From Onchocerca volvulus (Eukaryota; Nematoda; Chromadorea; Rhabditida; Onchocercidae): a DNA stretch of 64,000 bases. A program made the position numbers and the translations under genes. Shown here one piece after another: positions 26,901 to 36,557 of this stretch. The notes beneath the pieces are model-generated. The model did not search any database. It worked only from the letters and a program-made list of their open reading frames with translations, and was not told where the DNA came from. The stretch is taken from the NCBI GenBank assembly GCA_000499405.2, contig HG738140.1, positions 7,901,560 to 7,965,559 on the forward strand, given 5' to 3'. How positions within the stretch are numbered: the stretch's first letter is position 1; every line of letters begins with the position of its first letter.

Positions 26901-28092
26901 TGATTGATACATTGATACTAATTATCTATTCACAAGCACAATCTATATGGATTATGTATGCTTGCTATATTGGCTATCGAAGTTTATATCAAGTGATGAT
27001 TACCATTGCTCAGTGAGTTAGCTAATTTAGTTTTAAAATCCAGTAGAGCTGCTTTCTAGGATTGACTTTTTTAAACAAATGTGATTTTGTTTTCATCATT
27101 CCTAATTTGAATTTAGCTTGAAAATTTTTTACATTCAAAAATTATTTTTGCTTTTGCTTTATATACATATGCTAGTTTTCCCGATAGTTTATGAGAAAAA
27201 TATTGCAATACTTATTGTGAACATAAGATTTTGATGGTTGCAAAGCACTGTAGCAATTAAAAAAATGCAACAATTAGCATTCCTATGGGAACTACAGTTA
27301 CTGTATATGCTGATAAGATCTGAAGGTTTGATAAGGCGTCATTTATTCAAGAAGAATATTAACATTTCCTTATGTAAATAACATTCTGAAATACAAAATT
27401 AATTAGAAAAAATGCAGAAGACATGTTAATTTTGCAGATTTTGTGTGGCATTTTTCTGATTTTTTTTTTTTTTTTTTTGCGCAATAATTTATCATCACTA
27501 TCTTTTGTAGCCTATTTGTAGATGGAATTTGGCTAGAAAAATGATCGGTGAATCATATGGTTTAATATTCGGTTTGAATTCATTCATTGCTCTGCTGCTA
27601 CAAACATTGCTCACCATCGTTGTACCTGATCAACATGGATTAAATATGCCAGTTAGAGAACAGGTAACGTTTTTTTTTTGTATTATTTTAGGACTGAATT
27701 CGAAAAAAAAATCGATTTCCCTAGGAAGTACGAAGTTTGATTTTGCACTTGAAAACGAATTGCATTTCAACTCAATCAAAAATTATATTTGCTCATTCAA
27801 TGACTGCTTAGAATTCAAACCGATGTCTGAAGCGAAATGATTCCTAACAGTTTAGGAATTATACTGCAAATAAAATGGTCTTTATGCTTTATAATACTAA
27901 ACATCAACTTAATGAGCATCGCATTCAGTAACAATAAATTTAATTCATTTTTTGCAGTTTGTGGTATATGCTGGATGTCATGCATTCATTGGAGCAATCT
28001 TTCTAATCTCACTATGTTATTCACTTATCAGACGCTGCAAGTCAACAGCATTAATACATACTGAACAATCCAAGAATCAAATCCTGCACTAG
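23908..28092 (+). CDS. SLC19-family folate/thiamine transporter
   Basis: Nine exons: 23908-24051, 24201-24319, 24744-24875, 25078-25289, 25441-25598, 26435-26528, 26820-27012, 27522-27663, 27958-28092. All have GT...AG borders and agreeing phases, giving 442 residues plus stop, a normal SLC19 length. Family marks in order are GFIKEFKIGEPF near the start, VYPFIAYSYL, a TD-x-LxYKP segment, EIAFFSYIYAK, SYSRAAVMSGR, KWSIWWAIATC and, near the end, a GLIFGLN-type helix. About twelve hydrophobic segments are spread along the chain, as expected for a plasma-membrane carrier. The family imports reduced folates or thiamine; which one cannot be read from sequence. C. elegans has folt-1, -2 and -3 as relatives. 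Intron 5 (25599-26434) carries a dispersed repeat. The gene converges on RPF1, with 436 bp between stop codons. Confidence 0.93.
25760..26332 (-). repeat. dispersed repeat, copy 2, inside SLC19 intron 5
   Basis: Reverse-complement match to about 3680-4240 over almost its full length, with substitutions and indels. It fills most of the longest intron of the transporter gene. The minus strand has a 93-codon open frame (26118-25837, containing KKRHNKWTTIDWRKRKF), while copy 1 is interrupted in the equivalent region. Insertion into the intron does not disturb the exon phases on either side. Confidence 0.8.
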
Positions 28093-28401
28093 CTTACATA
28101 AATGCTACATAAGAAACCTAGGTTATGTGTTAGTGATACAGTAGTAAGCCATTTGTATCAAATGATAGTTACTAAGTTTTGGCAAAAAAAAAGATAAAGT
28201 CGTTCTTAAGGGAGGGAAACAATCCGGCCTCAAGCGTGATGCACTGCAAAGAATTGCTTCATTAAAAATGAAGCTGATTTTAGATACTTATGAAGTGGTA
28301 TTTCAAAGATAATTTCAAACGATTGTACTGTTTAATTCACTATAATCTTTTATAGACCATTTCAATTACAGCGCATCTACCTTCAGCTAATCAGTGAAAT
28401 G

Positions 28402-28407
28402 AATAAA
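28402..28407 (+). terminator. candidate poly(A) signal for SLC19 gene
   Basis: AATAAA about 310 bp after the transporter stop codon, within the short convergent gap with RPF1. A closer signal of variant form may be used instead. Confidence 0.35.
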
Positions 28408-28477
28408 TGATTTACTAATAATTGATAAAGCGCAAACATGAGTATATACAGTGCACTGAGATCATTTTGTCTACAGA

Positions 28478-28483
28478 TTTATT
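28478..28483 (-). terminator. candidate poly(A) signal for RPF1
   Basis: AATAAA on the minus strand 46-51 bases after the RPF1 stop codon, a normal distance for a short worm 3' UTR. With the SLC19 signal at 28402 the two convergent transcripts would end almost back to back. Confidence 0.55.
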
Positions 28484-28528
28484 CAATCGGAAGTATAATA
28501 ATGGCTAAATTGAGATTTATCAAATTTA

Positions 28529-31500
28529 TCACAAAAAGAACCGTCTTCGACTAGTTTCCATTTCGTGCCTCTGCAAAATAAGTCACATGAAGAAAACAGA
28601 ACATCTTTCTCTTTATTTGACTTCAATTCAAACGACGTAATTCATTTCAATGGATGCTGCTGTTTTATTTCATTCGAATGAAATATAAGTAAGTCCTCCG
28701 TTGAACGAAAAGAGTTATTAAATTTTTGTAAGTTAATGGCATCCAATATTGATAACTATGTAATGAAGTAAATCGTAGGATGAATGATATTTAAACTAAA
28801 TACGCTGAAAACCACCTTTAAGACCCACTCATATTCACCATATCGACTATCAAATGTTCCCTTCTGCAGCCATTTTAGCCGTAAAGTGAAACGAGGCCCG
28901 AGTTCGAGTAATGCCGCTTTTTCACCTTCTTTTTTGAACTCGTACCTGCAATTTTATAACAGAAAAAATTGAGTGTCGCGCTAATAATTAACCAAAATGA
29001 CTAAAAAGCGCAATGTTCAGGAAGGAATATTAAGAGAATGTTCTGAAGAAAAAAAAAAAAGTTTCTAAGAAGCATTAAATTATTGATGATGAAGACAAAA
29101 GCAGTACAAATATGAGCTGAAAACTAAGAATTGAAGCGAGAAGTAGAATAAAATGATAAAAAAGTAACTCAAAAATTCGTTTGTAAAAATAATAGTAATA
29201 CAAGAACCTATGATGCCTGAAAAATATATAGTCGCGTTGATTGTGAAAAGTAACCACTCGTCGTCCAGAATACATGGGCTTTTGTGGAAAAAGACATGCA
29301 AACATTCGTGCAATCATATGCCCAAGCCGAGTGTTGAAATTATTTAATACCAGTTCTGGATAATGCATGGTGGATTCTCCTTTTTTCTGTAATATTAAAA
29401 TTACAATACTCGTCGTGTTCTCTAAGCTGAAACATGTTTTTTTTTTTTTGCCTAATCTTTTGTTGATTAAGAATTTTTTGACTTCAAAACTTCAAAAATT
29501 AGGACAATAAAACCTATAGTATCATATTTCCCTCTTTCATTTAGACATTAGCAAAACCATAAAACGAACAAAACAATCAAGAATCAGATACTTCAATAAA
29601 TTCGCACCTTGAGATTCTTTGTAAAGGTCAAACTATTAATTTTGAAAAATGCAGTTGGACCATCTGGTAAATGACAGAGAACGATACCATCTGCAAATGA
29701 TAATACTTATACCATGACTTCCAAATAAATAAATTGATAATAGTAGTGACGAAATGATTCCAAGAAAAGATGTAAGCTTTCGGAATTTTTCACTTTGAAA
29801 AAATTCTAATCGATATGCACTACAGTTATGTTAACATATTTTTACATCAATTGTTTCATCTGCTTCATTCATCAAATCTTATCATATAAAGATTTTTGCG
29901 AATATTTTATATAAAGGAATTACATTGAATTATTTAATAAAGAAAAAGGCAAAAATTACTTGGTATCTTTCTATCTTCGTGCACTACAATCAAATCAGTA
30001 TATTCCTTGGATTTTGCTTGCTTTACCACTTTTTTCAAAGGAATTCCTTTACGAGTAAATATATCGGCATTCGGAATGCATTTTTGTAATTCGTAGCAGA
30101 ACTTGAACGTATTCTTAAAAAAGAATAAAAAAGTTGAACAAAGAAATATGAAAACTCTTTTCGCAATAATCAGCTATTGAAAAAAAAAATTTAAACCTTC
30201 CGAATTTCTTCGGCATGGATATTATGGCACTTCAATACAACTGAATAACGTAGGATGTAGCGTGCAGTTTTATGCAAGCTAAAAGGTGTGCAACGTTTTA
30301 AGTGAACAGCATAATATGGAAATTATTACAGGAAAAAGACTAACCACTTTAGCATATGGTGAAGTGGTTATCAGAATTTTCGGGGGCACATCACCATTAA
30401 AATATGCGCTCATCTCATCATTTGCTTCATCGTGTTGGACCTAAAAGAAAAAAAAAAATAGTAAGTAACTTGACAATGACATCAGTCCTTAGACTTTACA
30501 TATAGTTCTTAAATCTTAGTCGTTAAGGTTCACATTTATATCTTGTTTGCGAGAAAATTCAAACGATGAGCAACAAAGTAAAAGTAATATCAATCGATCA
30601 TACTTTTCAATCATTCTTAGGCACAGTATATATAGTCTTTAAGAATACTGCCCGTTAATTATTAACGGAAATTTTAAAAGCTCTGTCAGATGAGTTGATA
30701 TAGGCTAATCTAGCTTTTTCGAAAGATAGTTCTTGCAAATTTCATATAATGATTAAAGAATGAAAAATTAAACAAAAAACTATCTTCAAGCATAATATAT
30801 TTCTTACGACAATGTTGTTGTAGAAATCGTATTAAAATTTGAATATAGAAAAACATCAGAGAACAAACTTCTTGATCATCATCTTCTGTCATAGTAAAAT
30901 CATATTCACGAGTACTTTCAATTGTTCGGGGCTTTTCCTTCGGCACTGCTTTCTCACCAAGTTTTTCACGTAATTTCAAACGCATCTTCTGTCGTTCACG
31001 CTTTGCCTAAATTAAAGAAATAAAATCTCTAAAAAAAAAAAAAAAGGTAGTGATACTATTTCGATAAAGTTTAGTGTTAAGTACGAAATTCTAATAAATT
31101 CAATGAAAGAAAACCAATAAACGGAATATCTTGAATAAAGACTGGCAAGAAATAAAAACTTGGAACTCTTGGGTGAATTCGATAAGATTGCAAAAATAAA
31201 TATTGACAGAATTTTACGTGATAAATAATATTTTAGTATTTTTGCAAATGTAAAATAATCCCCTCTTAAATCCTAATAAACTTCATGAGATCAAAACTTC
31301 CAAAAAGGAAACTAAGTGATTCTTTCTTTGAATAAGCATGATAAATGACAACAGTACAGAGGATGTGTGTAAAAATGACGCTATATATATATTCGAAACT
31401 ATTCATTTATTTTTTTGTAGAAATTATTATATATAATTTTGTAAAACAACTTACGGAAGCTTTTTCCAATCGCAATTTTTTGCCACGCTCATTTTTGGCT

Positions 31501-31646
31501 GAATTGGGGATTGTTTTATATAAACGGTTCAAATTCTGATCCAAGGAATTGGCTGAAGAAGTAGCGAGTGCTGCCGGTGCTTCACTAATTTCCTGACTAT
31601 CTTCTTCATCTTCTTCTTTCAGCGCTTTTCCGGACGAACGTTTCAT
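28529..31646 (-). CDS. rpf1: ribosome production factor 1 (Brix domain)
   Basis: Eight exons on the minus strand: 31646-31455, 31006-30869, 30440-30345, 30113-29960, 29690-29608, 29386-29208, 28945-28816, 28570-28529. Phases agree and give 337 residues. RPF1 is a nucleolar Brix-domain protein needed for 27S pre-rRNA processing in the 60S pathway. The acidic/basic N-terminus (EEDEEDSQE, then [18 protein letters not shown]) is followed by the Brix core: [108 protein letters not shown] and the C-terminal [13 protein letters not shown]. The start is the ATG three bases after a TTTCAG acceptor, probably a spliced-leader site. An upstream frame continues through that acceptor, so a start nine codons earlier is not excluded. 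Exon 4 uses an AAG acceptor. Confidence 0.95.
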
Positions 31647-31718
31647 GGCCTGAAAGTTAATTAGATCCATTCTTAAACTTCATGGCTTGAAAGTTAATTA
31701 AATCCATTCGTAAACACG
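31644..31718. repeat. two-unit direct duplication over RPF1 start
   Basis: Two adjacent units of about 37 bp (CATGGCCTGAAAGTTAATTA and CATGGCTTGAAAGTTAATTA at their starts) cover the RPF1 start codon and its acceptor site, then repeat once upstream. The upstream unit also carries a TTTCA-AG-type acceptor (TTTCAAG) and an ATG, so a second, weaker acceptor plus start has been made by duplication. Confidence 0.8.
31647..31652 (-). promoter_or_regulatory. probable trans-splice acceptor before RPF1 start
   Basis: Reading the minus strand, TTTCAG is followed by GCC and the RPF1 ATG. A strong acceptor with no upstream coding exon is the normal signature of spliced-leader addition in nematodes. A spliced 5' UTR intron would look the same. 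Confidence 0.5.
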
Positions 31719-32566
31719 AGATCTTTGTTGAGAGAAAAATGAAATATTGAGGTATTACGGTAATTAGATCAAATGAAGAACTAAATACAAAAGAAGGAAC
31801 AATATTTGAAAGAAATGTAAAATGAGAGTCTTATGGTCAATCTATGCTTGTCATTTACGTTTATTTCTCGTCGTTCTAATTTTTAAATGGAATTTATCAA
31901 CTAAAAAAATGAAAACTCCCCCATCCTCCAGTTGATACAGTGAAAGGCAAAGTGATGAACCTCGAATATTGCTATTAACCTTAAAATGCCAATCAGAAAA
32001 TGTAAACCAAGTAATAGCACAAGAATGATTCAAACCAACTTCGCTTCACCACATAGAAATCGAATCACATTGCACGTCGCTTAATGAAAATTAATATCCC
32101 GTTGATAAAATTAGTTTGTACTGTCAGGTTATTTATCAAAATCGAAAAGGATATTGTATGAGTTTTTCCATGCGATTTTTAATATAGAAGTTGTAATTAG
32201 TGCTTTTTGCATCTATTCTTTTACATCAATTTTGAGTAATAAAATACTGAAATTTCATACATACCAATCACTCGATCACTTCCTAAGACAATGTTTGCCT
32301 TCTTTCAGAAAATGATTGGTAAATAAGTATTCAAATTTACATTCCATTTAAATTTTTCTTTTCAGTATAAAACAAGATATTTGAAACGATTCATCTATTA
32401 ATATTCTTAGTACTTTGAAGAAATCAGACTCAGTGTCCACAACGAAGTTCCTTTGTAAAAATCGCGTCTTTTTGGAATTCGATTTATGTTATTATCTGGG
32501 AAGTGAAATTGTATAAGTATCAATCAATCAATAATTTCCTGCGATGTGTCTGCTTTCTTTTAGGAA

Positions 32567-34904
32567 ATGGCTGATAAAAAACTTAGTGAAAAACTGCCAC
32601 AAACTGGTGAAATAATTATCACTAAGAAAGCGGAATATGAGGTGATAGCTAAAACCTGTCTTAGACAAACATGGAACATTTCGAAATTACCATATTACTA
32701 TTACCGTATCAACTAATTACCGTATTACTAAATTGCCGTTATTCGTAGCCACATTCGACATATTGACAAAATTAATTTTAATCTTCGAGAAATTAAACTA
32801 GTTTGTCAGTTTAGTCTATAAAATTATTGGGCAAAGGTGGCTTTGGAGCAGTATATGAAGTAAAACGCTTATCGGATACTGCTGTTTTTGCAATGAAATG
32901 TGAACTAATGGATGTTAGAAAGCGAGTAATATTTCCTGATAAAATCTAAATTAAGTTAATCCTATCAAATATTTACTTCAAAATTCCTGGAAATCTATTA
33001 ATTTCTGAAATAATAAATGAGTTAATTCTCTAGTTTCACAGGTATTATTAATGGATTGTACAGTTTTGCGTGGTGCACAATCACTTGGAAGCAAGCATTT
33101 TTGCGAGATTATTGATCGTGGGAAGCAACCTGATCGTTTTAGATTTATCATCATGAAATTGGTAGATATTGGTTCCAAAAGCTATTAACTTTTACAAAAG
33201 TGTTATGCATGTTTTGAAAATTTATACAATTTGAGAAATGCTAAGAAAGCTGCTGAAGTAATGAAATTATGGATTTAATGCAAGCAGCAAATTTAAGCCA
33301 ATAATCAATTGCTTTAAATTTCAAGAGGGTATCTCACGTTTAATTTTTTTCAGTGCAAAAGCTTTTGCTTTAAGTACCAAATTTATTTCGAAATTGAAAA
33401 AAACTTCGAATCTTTTTTTATGAACAATATTTCTAGGTTGGTCGAAATTTATGGGACCTAAGAATCGAGCGACCAGATCAACGTTTTACGTTAAATACAT
33501 CATTGAAAGCAGCCGAACAGTGTTTGGAAGCAATTGAACATTTGCATACCGTTGGATTTTTACATCGAGATATTAAACCAGGCAATTTTGCGATTGGACG
33601 ACCGGAAGCCAACGAACATCATACCATTTTCATGCTTGATTTCGGGTTATGTCGACAATTCAGGTAATTTGATTCAATAAATAAACTTTGGATGAATTCT
33701 CATACGAGAGTTTTGTCTCCACTTACACCTCTCGAACTGAATGGCTGCTGGATCGAACGAAATAGTTCGACAGTTTGTCACCGTTCAGCAAAAATCTAAA
33801 ATTATTGAAGTGTGACTGCATCATCATCGTTAAGTGATTGGACAGTCTTGATCTTGATCTAATTTCAGTAATCTAATCTTTGATCTTAGTTCTTTCTTAC
33901 AAGATAAACAAAGGTAACTTCAGGTTAGTTTCTCCCATTGCTTTTTATCAAATATTGCAGTTCTGGAAGTAAAGATTTACGATTGCCCCGTGCAACTGCT
34001 CCTTTTCGTGGTACTACTCGTTATGCGTCAATTGCTGCCTTGCGACAAATGGAACAGTCTCGAAAAGATGACGTCGAATCATGGCTTTACATTACCGTTG
34101 AATGGACTGCCGGTTCGTTGCCATGGAGAAAGCTGAAGGTTAGGATTCTCGATTCTCGATGGTAATCTCGATTTGACAATTATGACGATTCATTCTTTTG
34201 AGAGGAATCGCATGTAAGGAAGCGAGAGATGAAGAGGATAATAACAGTATAAATGATAGAAGGAATATTTCAGATAAAACTTGATATGCTTGAAAACTCC
34301 AAGTTTCAGGGACCTGATAAGGAAGAGGTCCTGCAATGGAAGGAAGAGGTACGTGAAGGTGAAGCAATGGATGATTTTTTTAAACAATGTCCCAGACGTG
34401 AATTTTCGACAATAATGAAGTACATCGATTCATTGGAATACGACAGTATACCAGATTATGATCATATTTATTACTGTATACAACATGCTGCTAAGGTACC
34501 ATACTCTGTTCCCTTAATTGTTGATTTAAATGAATAGGTGAAATCGAGTTAGTATACGGTTGGTACTACTGTTTCATTATTTGAAAGTTTTAAAGCCTGT
34601 TTTGAGTTTTCAGATACAGAACTTCTTCTTAACTGATATTTGAAAAGAAAATAGTAAAATTCAAAAATTTATTCAGAAAGAAAATAGTAAAAATTCAAGA
34701 AAATATTAAAACTCATGAATTTGTTAAATAATTAATAAATATTTTTCTATTCTTTCGACAAATCATATAGCAGTAGATGATCCACTTGATTGGGATCCGG
34801 ATCACAAGTACCATGGACCAATCATAAATCTTAATGAAAGACAAAATAAACGAGCAAAAGATCGACGAAATATAGCTACAGCAGGAACACAACGTTCTAG
34901 TTGA
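32567..34904 (+). CDS. TTBK/CK1-like protein kinase A
   Basis: Seven exons: 32567-32641, 32815-32925, 33042-33161, 33437-33663, 33961-34138, 34274-34495, 34771-34904. A tau-tubulin-kinase-like member of the CK1 group, about 355 residues. Visible: P-loop GKGGFGAVYEV (31-41), ATP lysine in FAMK (K53), catalytic loop HRDIKPGNF (145-153), DFG (170-172) and the CK1-group activation segment FRGTTRYAS followed by RKDDVESWLY. The helix-C glutamate is Asp67 (LLMDCTVL). The C-terminus has the family's DPLDWDPD motif, then a basic tail. Exons 1-6 are in phase, but exon 7 is in phase with them only if one base is gained: the summed length is one short of a multiple of three. Reading on past 34495 instead gives a stop at 34535-34537. 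ATG follows TTTTAG by three bases, a likely trans-splice site. AATAAA lies at 34943-34948. Confidence 0.85.
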
Positions 34905-34942
34905 TTTTAACATTTCTGGTTGTGGATTAAGCATCAATTATT

Positions 34943-34948
34943 AATAAA
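34943..34948 (+). terminator. candidate poly(A) signal of kinase A
   Basis: AATAAA 39 bases after the TGA that ends exon 7. Its position supports exon 7 as the true last exon despite the phase problem at the preceding intron. Confidence 0.5.
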
Positions 34949-36160
34949 CATTTTCTCAGCATGTCTACTTCTACGTCAAATTCTGCGTCAAATTCTTCCT
35001 CACCAAAATTCTACGCCAGAATTTTTCATAAAGAACCAAAGAAATAATCAAACTGAAAATTCAAGTCTAGACTTTAGGATGAATTTCAAATTCTACCCTC
35101 AATTTGCACTAAGTTCATAATATTGATCAAATATTGATCTGGTTATTGAATCTCGAGAATGCTACTTGATTTGCAAAAACCAGTTCGGTAGAGTTAACAA
35201 AATTTTTATTACAATCAGTTTGTTTAAGGCAAAAGATTCGCAATTGACTTCAGCAGCTGAAAGACCATTTTTAATCTTTTTTTAAATCTTTACTTAATGC
35301 CGACACTGTACCGAATATACTTAATTGAATTTTAAAAAACTCTATTTTAAATTCTGCAATTTCAATAACTAAATTCGGAATAATAATCAGTACTTAAATT
35401 GTGCTTCATTTTAAGAGAAAAGGAAACTGCAATGATTGCTAGTTATTTTTCATAAAGTTGAAACTTCTCTATCCATTTTTTCCTTCTTTTGTCTTTCCAT
35501 TTATTTAAGGATGGTTAGAACGATCATGAACATTTATTTGTAAAAGTTTTAAATTTTACAGACTAAAAAAATGAATTAACATTATCAATCACAAAACGAT
35601 CGAATGAGATCATTAAAAATATATACAAACTCGCAAACATGTTAAAATGAGTATAATTGCTGAATTTTCAACTTATTTGCGCTAATCATGTGGCAATTCA
35701 TTTGTCCTAGAATTACTACGGAACTATTTTCAATATTAATTAATCAATAAGTAAATGTTTTGTAGTAATTTATCAGTAAGAACATAAGTAACACTAATTA
35801 TTAATCATCGCGCAGCTTCAATTTATATTTCTGAATGGATCTGAGATTCAACAACGAGCAGAAAAGCAAATTATAGATTCTAATTAATGACGTGTAAAAA
35901 TCTAGAAAGTATATAACCATTATAAAAAAAACAAAAAAAAACAAAAAACAACATTTTGATTTCATGTATTAAATTAGATAGGAAAAATTTGCCAGCAATT
36001 TGAATGTTAAATTTTAAATTATTGAAGAGTACTTAAAAGTTCAAATAGGATTATGATTAAAACTATTACCAATACAAAAAAAAATTTTTTCTCACAAAAA
36101 TAAACTTGTACAAAAAAATAATTTTTTAGTAAATTTATAAAAAAAATTAAAAGGATATAT
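34949..36160. other. intergenic between convergent kinase A and BPI-like gene
   Basis: AT-rich, with a patch near 34980-35110 that reads as a short open frame without recognisable content. No gene seen. Confidence 0.5.
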
Positions 36161-36162
36161 TA

Positions 36163-36445
36163 ATATAGCATGATATAAAAGAATTGGTATTGCTAGGATT
36201 TATTTTTTTAATTTTATTTTAAAAATAAATTTTGGTATTTTTAAAAAAATTTTTTAAATAAATTTTCGTAATACCAGTTCTTTTACACCATGGCATGTCA
36301 ACATATTTTAAAGATCTGAAACAAATGTCGATCTCGCTATCTAAGGGGATCAATATTTGTTTCAGAATTTTTTGTCTTTAGTTATTTGAACACAAAATAA
36401 AATGTTTTGATATACCATGATGTAAAAAAATTGATATTGCTTAGC
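36163..36445. repeat. foldback element cluster
   Basis: Three related inverted structures. AAAGAATTGGTATT at about 36178-36192 pairs with AATACCAGTTCTTT at about 36271-36285 across a poly(A/T) centre, and pairing extends outward through the GCATGATATAA-type flank. Next, TCTGAAACAAAT near 36315 pairs exactly with ATTTGTTTCAGA near 36360. A third arm copy, CATGATGTAAAAAAATTGAT, lies near 36418. This looks like a small foldback or MITE-like element. It sits just after the end of the BPI-like gene. Confidence 0.65.
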
Positions 36446-36557
36446 ATGATAAAGCTTAGCAATATTGATTAGTTGACTGATAAGATAAGTTCGTTCGTGA
36501 TAACAGATCTCTCCCACTATGATACAAAGTTTTTACATATAATTTAATCAACTTAGC

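Noticed and set aside
29075..29368. Second overlapping frame on the minus strand at RPF1 exon 6.
   Set aside because: Shifted shadow of the real exon; the extension past 29208 is intron sequence.
30197..30278. Exon-like 27-codon frame in RPF1 intron 3 (minus strand), with TTTTAG acceptor and AAG|GTTTAA donor.
   Set aside because: It is 82 nt long, so inserting it between phase-0 exons would break the frame, and the Brix core reads continuously without it.
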